Made by a program: the position numbers and the translations under genes. This document shows, in pieces, positions 23,695 through 38,552 of a stretch of DNA of 54,032 bases. Below the pieces are notes generated by a model, which did not search any database, was not told the origin of the DNA, and was given only the letters and a program-made list of their open reading frames with translations. The DNA comes from Acidiferrobacteraceae bacterium (GTDB taxonomy: Bacteria > Pseudomonadota > Gammaproteobacteria > Acidiferrobacterales > JAJDNE01), in assembly GCA_037388825.1 (NCBI GenBank), contig JARRJV010000002.1:1-54032 (forward strand), written 5' to 3'. The stretch's first letter is position 1. Each line of letters starts with the position of its first letter.

Positions 23695-26208
23695 ATGACC
23701 ACAATACTTGAAAAATGGAATACCGGGGGCCGGCGGCTTGCTGTCGCGCTGATGTCATCGATCTTGCTGGGCGGCTTTGCGTCAACCGCGCTTGCTGGCC
23801 AGGTGAGTGAGCTGGCGTGGAAGAACAAGACCGACGAACCGGTACTGGACATCAAGGTATCGACCAGGCCATCGTCATACGACGTGAAGTCGTTTGATGG
23901 CGGTCGCCGTCTGCGCCTGACCCTGAAGGACACCACCGTCGCCTCGAACGTGCTCGACCTGAAGGGCGTGGGTATCGTCAAGGGCGTCTATCCCTACCTT
24001 GCCGGTGACGGGGTTTCGTCGAATATCGATTTCCTGTTGAACGAACCGGGCAAGCTGAGCGTCGATCCGGGCCGGCACAGGTTCCGGGTTTCCATCAATC
24101 GTGGAGCGTCGGCGAGCGCCGAAGCCGCTACGTCCGCGAATGCAGGACAAAATGCGATCACCAATGTGCTCTACGCCAAGCTTCCCGGCAACCGCGTTCA
24201 GATCACGCTGAAGATGGCGCAGACCCCTTCGGAGCCTCATACCTTTACGATCAGCAATCCGGCGCGAATCTCCCTGGATTTCCCCAACACGGTGCCGCAC
24301 CTGGCAAAGAAAAGTATACCGGTGAAGATTGGTGCCGTGGATTCCGTGAATGTTGTCAGTGCGGGCGACCGCTCACGCGTCGTGCTGAGCCTGTATCAGT
24401 CCGTTCCCTACAAGGCTGAAATTCAAGCGAACTCCTATGTGTTGACCGTCAACAGCCCAAGCATTGCGGCCGGAGCCGTGGAACCGGGCGCTACGCATTT
24501 CGCCGGGACCCAGATCAAGACCAAGTACACGGTCAAGAGCATCAACTTCCGCCGCGACACCAACGGCGGCGCAAAGATCATGGTCAAGTTGTCAGATCCT
24601 TCCGCCGGAATCGATATTCACCAACAGGCCGGAGACATTATCGTAGATCTGCTCAACACATCCGCTCCGGAACGTCTGCAGAAACGTCTGGACGTGACGG
24701 ACTTCGCCACACCGGTGCAATACATCGACACCTTCAGCCAGGGCCACAATACCCGGATCGTCATTACCCCTCATGGTCCCTACGAGCATCTGGCGTACCA
24801 GGCGGGCGATGTCTTTACCGTGAATGTGAAGCCTGTCGCAAAGCCCGAAGCCAAGAAGAGCAAGGCAGAGGGCGGAACCGAGTACACCGGCGAGAAGCTC
24901 TCCTTGAACTTCCAGAAGATCGCAGTGCGCGATGCACTGCAGGTTCTGGCAGATTTCACCGGTCTGAACTTCATCATCAGTGATGCGGTTACCGGAAGCA
25001 TCACCCTGAGACTGAAGAACGTTCCGTGGGACCAGGCGCTGGACATTATTCTCCAGAGCAAGAATCTGGGAATGAAGAAGAGGGGAAACGTGGTCGTGAT
25101 CGCGCCGGCCAAGGAACTGGCGGCACAGGAAAAGGCTGAGCTGGAGGCGAAGAAATCAACTCGCGAGCTCGAGCCCCTGGTATCGGAACTGATCCGCATC
25201 AACTATGCCAAGGCCTCGGACATTGCCGCGTTGCTGAAATCTGTGAAGGCGGTCGCGAGCAACGTCGGTACGACCAGTCCGTTCCAGACCGTCAGCTACG
25301 CCGGCGAGCAGAAGACCATTTCGAACTCGTTGTTGTCCAAGCGCGGTCAGGTAACGGTCGATAACCGCACCAATTCCATTCTCATTCAGGATACGCCCAG
25401 CAAGATTCGCGAGGTGCGTGCCCTGATCGCCAAGCTGGACCAGCCGGTCGAGCAGGTGATGATCGAAGCGCGGCTGGTGGAGGCGACTTCCACGTTTGCC
25501 CGTTCCCTCGGTGCGCGGTTCGGTGTCACGAATACCAATACGGGACCGACTTCCACCACCAGCGTAACCGGCAGCCTGGAGGGCAATATTGATATCCTCA
25601 ACGGCACTCCGCTGAACGCCAACACAGACGGTTTGAACGTGAATCTTCCCTCTACCGGTATAGGAACCACTCCTCCAGGGCAGATCGCTTACACTCTGGC
25701 TACGGCGGGTGGCGAATTGCTGCAGCTGGAACTGAGCGCCCTGGAGCAGGAAGGTCGAGGAAAGATCATTTCCAGCCCGCGCATCATCACGGGCAATCAG
25801 GAGAAGGCCACGATTGAGCAGGGCCAGGAGCGGGAATTCTCGCTTGGCGCTGGTGTGTCCAAGGTGCAGAGTGCATCGCTCAAGCTCGAAGTGACCCCCC
25901 AGATCACGCCAGATCGACGCGTGATCCTGGATGTGTTTGTTACCAAGGACAGCTTCGACCCGTCTTCCACGGGCCTGGTCAACAAGAAACGCGTCACGAC
26001 CAACGTCCTGCTGGACAATGGCGAGACCGTGGCCATTGGCGGTATCTACGAACAGGACAAGAGCGAACAGACCACGCAGATTCCGGTTCTGGGGCACTTG
26101 CCCATGATCGGCTGGATGTTCAAGAACCGGGAGCGCCGGGACAACAAAACCGAGCTGCTCATCTTCCTGACACCACGCATCCTTTCGGATAAGGTCAGTC
26201 TTCGCTGA
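23695..26208 (+). CDS. pilQ: Type IV pilus secretin PilQ
   Basis: 837 residues: signal peptide (..LMSSILLGGFASTALA), N-terminal AMIN domains that bind peptidoglycan (within about 35-370, pattern RLRLTLKDTTV and RISLDFPNTVP), a STN domain (LSLNFQKIAVRDALQVLADFTGLNFIISD, about 400-470), an N1 domain and the C-terminal secretin barrel (ALEQEGRGKIISSPRIITGNQEKATIEQG, VTPQITPDRRVIL, PVLGHLPMIGWMFKNRERRDNKTELLIFLTPRI). It forms the outer-membrane pore for the pilus and, in competent bacteria, for DNA uptake. A long perfect hairpin follows its stop. Confidence 0.97.
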   Translation: MTTILEKWNTGGRRLAVALMSSILLGGFASTALAGQVSELAWKNKTDEPVLDIKVSTRPSSYDVKSFDGGRRLRLTLKDTTVASNVLDLKGVGIVKGVYPYLAGDGVSSNIDFLLNEPGKLSVDPGRHRFRVSINRGASASAEAATSANAGQNAITNVLYAKLPGNRVQITLKMAQTPSEPHTFTISNPARISLDFPNTVPHLAKKSIPVKIGAVDSVNVVSAGDRSRVVLSLYQSVPYKAEIQANSYVLTVNSPSIAAGAVEPGATHFAGTQIKTKYTVKSINFRRDTNGGAKIMVKLSDPSAGIDIHQQAGDIIVDLLNTSAPERLQKRLDVTDFATPVQYIDTFSQGHNTRIVITPHGPYEHLAYQAGDVFTVNVKPVAKPEAKKSKAEGGTEYTGEKLSLNFQKIAVRDALQVLADFTGLNFIISDAVTGSITLRLKNVPWDQALDIILQSKNLGMKKRGNVVVIAPAKELAAQEKAELEAKKSTRELEPLVSELIRINYAKASDIAALLKSVKAVASNVGTTSPFQTVSYAGEQKTISNSLLSKRGQVTVDNRTNSILIQDTPSKIREVRALIAKLDQPVEQVMIEARLVEATSTFARSLGARFGVTNTNTGPTSTTSVTGSLEGNIDILNGTPLNANTDGLNVNLPSTGIGTTPPGQIAYTLATAGGELLQLELSALEQEGRGKIISSPRIITGNQEKATIEQGQEREFSLGAGVSKVQSASLKLEVTPQITPDRRVILDVFVTKDSFDPSSTGLVNKKRVTTNVLLDNGETVAIGGIYEQDKSEQTTQIPVLGHLPMIGWMFKNRERRDNKTELLIFLTPRILSDKVSLR

Positions 26209-26213
26209 CGATG

Positions 26214-26249
26214 AACCGCCGGGCGCCCCGGGGCGCCCGGCGGTTTCTT
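26214..26249 (+). terminator. Perfect 16-bp inverted repeat between pilQ and aroK
   Basis: AACCGCCGGGCGCCCC (26214-26229) is followed without a spacer by its exact reverse complement (26230-26245) and then TCTTGATTT. The structure is very stable, with a modest T-rich tail, so I expect partial termination that lowers aroK-aroB expression from the pil promoter. Confidence 0.75.
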
Positions 26250-26284
26250 GATTTATCACCTCGATGCTGGCATATCTGCCCGGC

Positions 26285-26833
26285 ATGGCGATCCCCGAAA
26301 ACATTTTCCTGATCGGCCCCATGGGCGCGGGCAAATCGACCATCGGTCGACAACTAGCCGAAATGACGGGAAAAGAGTTTGTCGACAGTGATCGGGAACT
26401 CGAAAAACGAACCGGTGCCTCCATTCCACTGATCTTCGAGATCGAAGGTGAAAGTGGTTTCCGTACCCGGGAGTCGGCACTGCTCGACGAACTGAGCGCG
26501 AGCGACGGAGTGGTGCTGGCAACCGGGGGCGGCGCCGTCCTCGATCCGGTCAATCGCGAGCGCCTGCGCGCACGCGGCGTGGTGGTTTACCTGCAGGCCG
26601 ATATCGATACCCTGGTTCAGCGTACCCGACGCGACAGGAACCGGCCCTTGCTGCAAAACGTGGATCGCAAGCTTAAACTGACTGAACTGTTGGAGGTTCG
26701 CGACCCGATCTATCGCGAGACCGCCCATGTGGTCGTCCATACGGACCAGCGGCCCCCGAAGGCCGTGGCCCGGCAAATACTGAACGAACTCGAGCGCAAA
26801 TCGGTATCCGGTCATGAAGACACTTCAGGTTGA
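26285..26833 (+). CDS. aroK: Shikimate kinase
   Basis: About 182 residues from ATG 26285 ([21 protein letters not shown]). Walker [10 protein letters not shown], the shikimate-binding DSDREL and ERTGASIP regions, the FRTRESALL motif, GGGAV and the lid [11 protein letters not shown] are all present. It phosphorylates shikimate in aromatic amino acid synthesis. An ATG at 26264 in frame would add seven residues and cannot be excluded; neither has a good ribosome-binding site. The 3' end overlaps aroB by 20 bases. Confidence 0.95.
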   Translation: MAIPENIFLIGPMGAGKSTIGRQLAEMTGKEFVDSDRELEKRTGASIPLIFEIEGESGFRTRESALLDELSASDGVVLATGGGAVLDPVNRERLRARGVVVYLQADIDTLVQRTRRDRNRPLLQNVDRKLKLTELLEVRDPIYRETAHVVVHTDQRPPKAVARQILNELERKSVSGHEDTSG

Positions 26834-27920
26834 GCTCGGTGAACGTAGCTACCCGATCTATATCGGGAGGGGACTGCTCACGCGTCCGGAACTCGTGACG
26901 GGTCACATTGCCGGACACCGGGTCGCGATTGTTTCCAACGAAACGGTCGCGCCCCTTTACCTTGAGAAAGTCCGGTCGGTGCTTGCGAAATACGATCCGG
27001 TAACCGTGGTTCTCCCTGATGGAGAGCAGTACAAGAACCTGGAATATCTGAGCCGGATTTTCGATCAACTGCTCGAGGCCCGTTGCGACCGAAAGACCAC
27101 GCTGGTGGCTCTGGGGGGCGGCGTGATCGGGGATATGACCGGATTTGCGGCTGCTTGCTACCAGCGCGGCGTGCCCTTCATCCAGATCCCGACGACCCTG
27201 CTCGCGCAGGTGGATTCCTCGGTGGGAGGCAAGACCGGAGTCAACCATCCTCTCGGAAAGAACATGATCGGCGCGTTTTACCAGCCGCGCTGTGTAATCA
27301 TCGATACCGATACTCTCGATACGCTCCCTGATCGCGAACTGGCGGCAGGACTGGCCGAGGTGATCAAGTACGGCGTTCTTGGCGATGTTGAGTTCCTGGC
27401 CTGGCTGGAGGAGCACCTCGACGCGCTGCGGGCGCGCGACCCGGAAGCGCTTGCCTGCGCCATCGAGCGAAGCTGCCAGATCAAGGCCGAAGTCGTCGCT
27501 GCCGACGAACGCGAAAGCGGACAACGGGCATTGTTGAACTTCGGGCACACCTTCGGCCACGCCATCGAGACCGGTCTGGGCTATGGGCAATGGCTGCACG
27601 GGGAGGCGATCGCCGCCGGCATGGCCATGGCCGCGGATCTTTCCCGTCGCATGGGCTGGTTGACGAAAAGCGACGTCGAGCGCGTCGAGAAGCTGTTGCG
27701 CGCAGCACATCTGCCGGTGCGTGCACCGGACTCCATTTCGGTGGAGAATTTCCTGGAGCATATGGCGGTGGATAAAAAGGTTCTGGACGGCCGCTGGCGT
27801 CTGGTGCTGTTGAAGTCCCTTGGGAATGCCTTCGTCACCGACGAGTTTGACCGCGGGGCCTTGCGGCAGACCATCGAGTCCTGTCGCGCGGCGAAAGCTC
27901 TTGCGGAGACGGACGTTTGA
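26814..27920 (+). CDS. aroB: 3-dehydroquinate synthase
   Basis: 368 residues ([22 protein letters not shown]). Motifs seen are the NAD site [56 protein letters not shown], the metal ligands in AEVIKYG, and [12 protein letters not shown]. It catalyses the second shikimate-pathway step. aroK-aroB after pilQ is the conserved gammaproteobacterial order. Confidence 0.97.
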   Translation: MKTLQVELGERSYPIYIGRGLLTRPELVTGHIAGHRVAIVSNETVAPLYLEKVRSVLAKYDPVTVVLPDGEQYKNLEYLSRIFDQLLEARCDRKTTLVALGGGVIGDMTGFAAACYQRGVPFIQIPTTLLAQVDSSVGGKTGVNHPLGKNMIGAFYQPRCVIIDTDTLDTLPDRELAAGLAEVIKYGVLGDVEFLAWLEEHLDALRARDPEALACAIERSCQIKAEVVAADERESGQRALLNFGHTFGHAIETGLGYGQWLHGEAIAAGMAMAADLSRRMGWLTKSDVERVEKLLRAAHLPVRAPDSISVENFLEHMAVDKKVLDGRWRLVLLKSLGNAFVTDEFDRGALRQTIESCRAAKALAETDV

Positions 27921-29071
27921 GTCTGGCGCCCTATGCAGCAAGCGACGCGCACACCCGCGGCCGTCATTATGCGGAACCAAAGCCCGAATATCGTAGCGAG
28001 TACCAGCGCGATCGTGATCGCATCGTCCACAGCGCGGCATTCCGGCGCCTGGAATACAAGACCCAGGTTTTTGTCAATCATGAGGGCGACCTTTTTCGGA
28101 CGCGCCTGACCCATTCCATTGAGGTGGCGCAGATTGCACGCTCCATTGCGCGCTCCCTGGGCCTGAACGAAGACCTCACCGAGGCCATTGCCCTGGCCCA
28201 CGATCTGGGCCACACGCCATTCGGCCATGCGGGACAGGATGCGCTCAACAGTTGTATGAAGGACTTCGGCGGCTTCGAGCACAATCTCCAGTCCCTGCGC
28301 GTGGTGGACCTGCTGGAAGAACGCTATGCCGAATTTCCGGGACTGAACCTCACTTTCGAGACGCGCGAAGGAATTCTCAAGCACTGTTCGCCCAGGAATG
28401 CCCGCGAGCTCGGCGATCTGGGAAAGCGGTTTTTGGAAAAAACCTGGCCCGGTGCCGAGGCGCAGCTGGTCAACATTGCCGACGAGATCGCCTACAACAA
28501 TCACGATGTTGACGATGGTCTGCGGTACGGGCTGATCGAGTTCGATGACCTGCGGGGAATCGCCCTGTTCGATGAACAGTACCGGGAGGTGGAAAGCCGG
28601 TATCCGGAGCTGGGAAGCCGCCGGCAGATCCACGAGACCATCCGGCGTATGGTGAATCGGCAGGTCGTGGACCTGATCGAAAACAGCCGTCGCCTGCTTG
28701 ACGCTGTTGGCGCCACCCATCCGGACCAGGTCCGTTCGACCCAGGGCGCGGTCATTGCCTACAGCGCGGATCTGCGCGAGCAGGCCCTGACGCTGAAGCG
28801 ATTTCTGCGCGAGGCCCTGTACAATCACTACCAGGTCCGCCGCATGAGCCTGAAATCCGTGACCGTGATCCGGCGGCTGTTTCAGGCCTTTTTCGAGGAC
28901 AGCCGCCTGCTGCCTCCCCAGTACCAGGAAAAGATCGCGGCCTGCACCGCCAGCGGGGGTGAGGCGGAAGCCTGCCGTGCCCGCACCATCGCCGACTATA
29001 TCGCCGGCATGACGGACCGCTACGCGATCCGCGAGCACGAACGCCTGTATTTCCCCGAGGCCGGTGGCTGA
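27917..29071 (+). CDS. Deoxyguanosine triphosphate triphosphohydrolase-like HD protein
   Basis: 384 residues from TTG 27917, overlapping the aroB stop by 4 bases. The HD-domain ligands are in [33 protein letters not shown] and [14 protein letters not shown]. The ending ([25 protein letters not shown]) is typical of the dGTPase-like subfamily with the PF13286 C-terminus. These enzymes cleave dNTPs to nucleoside and triphosphate. In Pseudomonas, as I recall, the place between aroB and gltB is held by a DamX-like SPOR gene instead. The TTG start is weak evidence, but there is no better upstream choice. Confidence 0.93.
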   Translation: MSLAPYAASDAHTRGRHYAEPKPEYRSEYQRDRDRIVHSAAFRRLEYKTQVFVNHEGDLFRTRLTHSIEVAQIARSIARSLGLNEDLTEAIALAHDLGHTPFGHAGQDALNSCMKDFGGFEHNLQSLRVVDLLEERYAEFPGLNLTFETREGILKHCSPRNARELGDLGKRFLEKTWPGAEAQLVNIADEIAYNNHDVDDGLRYGLIEFDDLRGIALFDEQYREVESRYPELGSRRQIHETIRRMVNRQVVDLIENSRRLLDAVGATHPDQVRSTQGAVIAYSADLREQALTLKRFLREALYNHYQVRRMSLKSVTVIRRLFQAFFEDSRLLPPQYQEKIAACTASGGEAEACRARTIADYIAGMTDRYAIREHERLYFPEAGG

Positions 29072-29109
29072 TTTTCCGCAATTTCCCCGGTTTTGAAGGC
29101 GTATTCTCA

Positions 29110-29138
29110 TTGAACGCCTCATAACCCGCCGGTATACT
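29110..29138 (+). promoter_or_regulatory. Sigma-70 promoter of gltBD
   Basis: TTGAAC, a 17-base spacer, then TATACT (five of six bases of TATAAT). Transcription would start near 29145, giving a leader of about 94 nt before the gltB GTG and excluding the longer reading frame at 29149 as a good start. Confidence 0.65.
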
Positions 29139-29238
29139 TTTTCGCCCTTTGCCCGGCCTTCGGGACCGTCGGGGTGTGTCCGGCTGTCGCGAGCCGAGGC
29201 GATGGAACAGCAGAGTCAGGAAATCGGGTGACAAGAAA

Positions 29239-35131
<5,893 letters not shown>

Positions 35132-35191
35132 GGGCGCGAAGGCAGCGCGCGGCCTGTGTCCCGGAAGCCCAGCCAGATCAACAAGCCACAC

Positions 35192-36256
35192 ATGGAACCG
35201 CTAACAAACGACCGATTTCTGCGTGCACTTCTCCGACAGCCTGTGGACTACACGCCTGTATGGATGATGCGCCAGGCGGGGCGCTACCTGCCGGAGTATC
35301 GCGCCACGCGCGAGAAGGCTGGCGACTTCATGACCCTGTGCTCCACTCCGGAACTGGCCTGCGAGGTGACGCTGCAGCCTCTGGATCGCTTCGCGCTCGA
35401 TGCGGCCATTTTGTTCTCCGATATTCTTACTGTCCCGGATGCCATGGGCCTGGGTTTGCACTTCGTTGCTGGTGAGGGTCCCCAATTCCATTCCCCGGTG
35501 AGAAGTGCGGCCGACGTGAAACGCCTTGGTGTTCCCGATCCGGAGCAGGAATTGAAATACGTAATGGATGCCGTCCAGCTGATTCGGCGCGAGTTGCATG
35601 GCCGCGTTCCGCTGATCGGTTTCGCCGGCAGCCCATGGACTCTGGCTACCTATATGGTCGAGGGCGGGAGCAGCCGGGATTTTTCGCGCATCAAGGCGAT
35701 GATGTTTGACGAGCCGGCGCTGTTGCATCGCCTGCTGGACACCGTCGCCGAGGCGGTCACCATTTACCTGAATGCGCAAGTGGCCGCCGGTGCCCAGGCG
35801 CTGATGATTTTCGATACCTGGGGTGGGGTACTGACGCCGCGGGACTATCGCGATTTCTCCTTGCGTGCCATGAGCGCCATCGTTGCCGGGCTCACGCGCG
35901 AGAACGAGGGAAGGCCGGTGCCCGTGATCCTGTTCACCAAGAATGGCGGGCAGTGGCTCGAGGACATTGCCGATTCCGGGTGCGACGCCCTGGGCATAGA
36001 CTGGACTACGGATATGGGTGATGCCCGGCGCCGGGTAGGCGATCGCGTGGCCTTGCAGGGGAATATGGATCCCTGTGTTTTGTACGCATCGCCTGAGCGG
36101 ATCCGGGATGAGGTGGGCCAGATTCTCAAGGCCTTTGGCCCCGGTGAAGGGATGGTGTTCAATCTGGGGCATGGAATCCATCCCAACGTGGACCCGCAAC
36201 GGGCTTCGGTGCTGATCGACGCTGTGCACGAATTGAGTCGCGACTATCATCGCTAG
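35192..36256 (+). CDS. hemE: Uroporphyrinogen decarboxylase
   Basis: 354 residues from ATG 35192 ([37 protein letters not shown]). The substrate-site signature [16 protein letters not shown], the catalytic-aspartate region [14 protein letters not shown] and [17 protein letters not shown] are complete, and the C-terminus is [12 protein letters not shown]. It decarboxylates uroporphyrinogen III in haem synthesis. gltBD-hemE is a conserved neighbourhood. Confidence 0.97.
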   Translation: MEPLTNDRFLRALLRQPVDYTPVWMMRQAGRYLPEYRATREKAGDFMTLCSTPELACEVTLQPLDRFALDAAILFSDILTVPDAMGLGLHFVAGEGPQFHSPVRSAADVKRLGVPDPEQELKYVMDAVQLIRRELHGRVPLIGFAGSPWTLATYMVEGGSSRDFSRIKAMMFDEPALLHRLLDTVAEAVTIYLNAQVAAGAQALMIFDTWGGVLTPRDYRDFSLRAMSAIVAGLTRENEGRPVPVILFTKNGGQWLEDIADSGCDALGIDWTTDMGDARRRVGDRVALQGNMDPCVLYASPERIRDEVGQILKAFGPGEGMVFNLGHGIHPNVDPQRASVLIDAVHELSRDYHR

Positions 36257-36294
36257 TTAATCGGGCGACGGGACAGGCAACAGGAAGCAAGAAC

Positions 36295-37344
36295 ATGAAA
36301 AGGACGCTGATTTTTCTTTCTCTCATTGTCGGCCTATCGGCGAGCCTGCCCAGCCAGGGTGGCGAGATCAATCCGGCCTACTGTATCGCCCTGCGGGATC
36401 TGGCGGTCAAGATTGGCAATTCCATGCGTCGGGGCGCCTCGCTGGAGGCGGCGATTGGCTGGGCAACCTCCCGGGAACAGGAATTCCAGTCGTATCTGGA
36501 GAACCCGAAGCCCGTACTGCGACCGTTGATCTACTATGTTTATCTATTTCGCGACGACCGAACGACCTCGACCATCGAAATCGGGCAGCTGGTCTACAAC
36601 AAGTGTCAGAACGGGGTCTACGGGACAACCAAGCCGCGGAAAGTCGCGCGAGGCCTGCGTAGAGGCGGGGAGGACCGATCCGGAGACGGCGCGGAGCAGC
36701 CTTCGGATTCCGATACCTACAGTATGGGCACCGGCTGGCCGGTCGCCGAGGGTCTGGTAGTGACCAATAATCATGTCATTGCCGGTCATGAACAAATCAC
36801 CCTGGTCGCGACGGATGGACGCAAGATTTCGGCCACGGTCCTGGCTACCGATACCACGAACGACATCGCCCTGCTTTCCCCCGACGATACCGACCAGCTG
36901 CCGACAGCCCTCACCATTGCCAAGAAACCTGCACCCATCGGTGCGGAAGTATTTACCATCGGCTACCCCCATCCAGACATCATGGGCAGCAAGCCCAAGC
37001 TGACCACGGGCGTGGTCAACGCGGAAACCGGACTGCACGACGATCCGCGCACCTACCAGATATCCGTTGCCGTACAGAGCGGCAACAGCGGAGGCCCCTT
37101 GATCAATATGAACGGGGAGGTGGTGGGAGTGGTAACGTCCAAGCTGAGTGCCGTGCGTGTATTCCAGTGGACCGGCGACCTGCCGCAAAACGTGAATTAC
37201 GCGATGAAATCCTCCTATGTAGTCACCATGCTGAAAAAAGCCGATATGGATATGATTCTGGATGAGATCCCGGCGAAAAAGGCGTCGCTGGAAGATCTGG
37301 CCCGGCGCATCGAACAATCCATACTGATTGTCGTCGCTCAATAG
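36295..37344 (+). CDS. Secreted trypsin-like serine protease (S1C type, no PDZ)
   Basis: 349 residues with a signal peptide (MKRTLIFLSLIVGLSASLPS), an N-terminal region of about 115 residues with no family I recognise (three cysteines: 30, 104 and none paired clearly), then a chymotrypsin-fold protease. The triad is His160 (TNNHVIAGH), Asp190 (TTNDIALL) and Ser265 (QSGNSGGPL). There is no PDZ domain, unlike DegP/DegS, so substrate choice probably rests with the N-terminal region. It stands alone between hemE and a ferredoxin-reductase-like gene. Likely periplasmic; substrate unknown. Confidence 0.88.
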   Translation: MKRTLIFLSLIVGLSASLPSQGGEINPAYCIALRDLAVKIGNSMRRGASLEAAIGWATSREQEFQSYLENPKPVLRPLIYYVYLFRDDRTTSTIEIGQLVYNKCQNGVYGTTKPRKVARGLRRGGEDRSGDGAEQPSDSDTYSMGTGWPVAEGLVVTNNHVIAGHEQITLVATDGRKISATVLATDTTNDIALLSPDDTDQLPTALTIAKKPAPIGAEVFTIGYPHPDIMGSKPKLTTGVVNAETGLHDDPRTYQISVAVQSGNSGGPLINMNGEVVGVVTSKLSAVRVFQWTGDLPQNVNYAMKSSYVVTMLKKADMDMILDEIPAKKASLEDLARRIEQSILIVVAQ

Positions 37345-37378
37345 CCCCCGTCATTCCCTGCAATTGGTACGGCAATCC

Positions 37379-37407
37379 TTGCGAGCCTCTTCCGGGGGCA
37401 CCATAGT
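37379..37407 (+). promoter_or_regulatory. Possible sigma-70 promoter for the ferredoxin-reductase-like gene
   Basis: TTGCGA, a 17-base spacer and CATAGT lie in the 98-base gap after the protease gene. The expected start is about 30 bases before the ATG at 37443. Confidence 0.38.
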
Positions 37408-37442
37408 TTCTGTATTCGCAACCCGGTTTCCGGTTCATCCCT

Positions 37443-38432
37443 ATGTCATCCACGATTACATTTCGCCCCAGTGGTCACCAATTCGTCGTCGAACCTGGCG
37501 AAACCATTCTTTCGGGCGCCCTGCGCGCAGGTCTGTCGCCGCGCTACAACTGCGACAACGGGAGCTGCGGCGAATGCCGGGCGAGGGTGCTGTCCGGTGA
37601 ACCCGGGCCGGTGGATTTCCACGATTACGTCCTGTCGGAAGCCGATAAGCTGGCCGGTGTCACCCTGTTGTGCCGTGCCCACGCCGCCGGAGACCTGGAA
37701 TTGCAGACCGATGAAGCCAGCCACGCCAGCGACATCCCGGTTCAACGGATCAGCGCCAAGATTACCCGTCTCGAGCGCCTGAACGATCGTGCCAGAATCC
37801 TGCACGTGCGGGCACCGCGCAGCCAGGTGTTTCGTTTTCTGGCGGGGCAGCACGTGCACCTTCAGCTCGGGGATCTTCCGCCACGCGAGCTGCCGGTGGC
37901 CAGCTGCCCCTGCAATGGGCTCCAACTCCAGTTCCACCTGCTGCAGGACCCTCAAGACCCGTTCATGCGTCACGTGTTCGAGACCGCACGTCCCGGGGAC
38001 GCGGTTCAGCTACAGGGCCCGGTGGGCGGGGTTATTCTTGATGAAGACGTAAAATCGCCGATTACCTTCATCGCCTGGGAAAGCGGCTTTGCCCCCATCA
38101 ACAGCCTCATCGAACACGCCATTGCCCTTGAACTGGCCAATCCCATGACCCTGTACTGGGCCGCCGCGGACGACGAGGGGCTCTATCTTGAGCGGTATTG
38201 CCGGTCCTGGGCCGATGCCCTCGACAACTTCCGTTTTGTCTCGCTGGTAGACGGAAAAGACGGCAGCGGGGCCGATCCGGTGGCCCTCCTGCGCGGCCCG
38301 ATGGCACGGGAGCAGGGGTTGGTCGGCAGTGAGACCTACGCCGCTCTTCCGGCCGCCAATGCCCCGGAACTGAGGAAAATGCTCGAATCTGCCGGAATGT
38401 CGCCGGAATCGGTCCATATTGACCCCCTGTAG
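37443..38432 (+). CDS. 2Fe-2S ferredoxin / FNR-like oxidoreductase with altered cofactor motifs
   Basis: 329 residues: a plant-type 2Fe-2S domain with Cys37, Cys42, Cys45 and Cys77 (CDNGSCGEC ... LLC), then an FNR-like flavin and nicotinamide module (about 100-325). The layout matches phenol hydroxylase reductase and CDP-6-deoxyhexose reductase. Two motifs deviate: the flavin RxYS motif reads RELPVAS, and the NAD(P) motif GGTG reads WESG (AWESGFAPINSL). The usual C-terminal aromatic is missing (ends HIDPL). It may use another donor or acceptor or have lost reductase activity. There is no oxygenase partner nearby. Confidence 0.85.
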   Translation: MSSTITFRPSGHQFVVEPGETILSGALRAGLSPRYNCDNGSCGECRARVLSGEPGPVDFHDYVLSEADKLAGVTLLCRAHAAGDLELQTDEASHASDIPVQRISAKITRLERLNDRARILHVRAPRSQVFRFLAGQHVHLQLGDLPPRELPVASCPCNGLQLQFHLLQDPQDPFMRHVFETARPGDAVQLQGPVGGVILDEDVKSPITFIAWESGFAPINSLIEHAIALELANPMTLYWAAADDEGLYLERYCRSWADALDNFRFVSLVDGKDGSGADPVALLRGPMAREQGLVGSETYAALPAANAPELRKMLESAGMSPESVHIDPL

Positions 38433-38476
38433 ATATGCATGTCCAAGATAAATCAATAACTTACATACATTCTTTC

Positions 38477-38514
38477 TTGTTATTTTTGTTATCACGGTCT
38501 AAATTGCTTATATA
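38477..38514 (+). promoter_or_regulatory. AT-rich promoter region of the degenerate GGDEF gene
   Basis: Two overlapping sigma-70-like pairs each have 17-base spacers: TTGTTA (38477-38482) with TAAATT (38500-38505), and TTGTTA (38486-38491) with TATATA (38509-38514). The region from 38433 to 38525 is much more AT-rich than the rest of the window. Confidence 0.5.
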
Positions 38515-38552
38515 AAAAGAATTCATACTCACCACGCGGGAGGGTCTCGCAG

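Noticed and set aside
29098-29118. GGCGT / ACGCC inverted repeat after the dgt-like gene as a terminator
   Set aside because: Five-base arms with an 11-base loop and no T-run. It overlaps the gltBD -35 element instead.
27581-29122. 513-residue open frame opposite aroB and the dgt-like gene
   Set aside because: No recognisable motif, and it lies fully antisense to two clear enzymes in conserved order.
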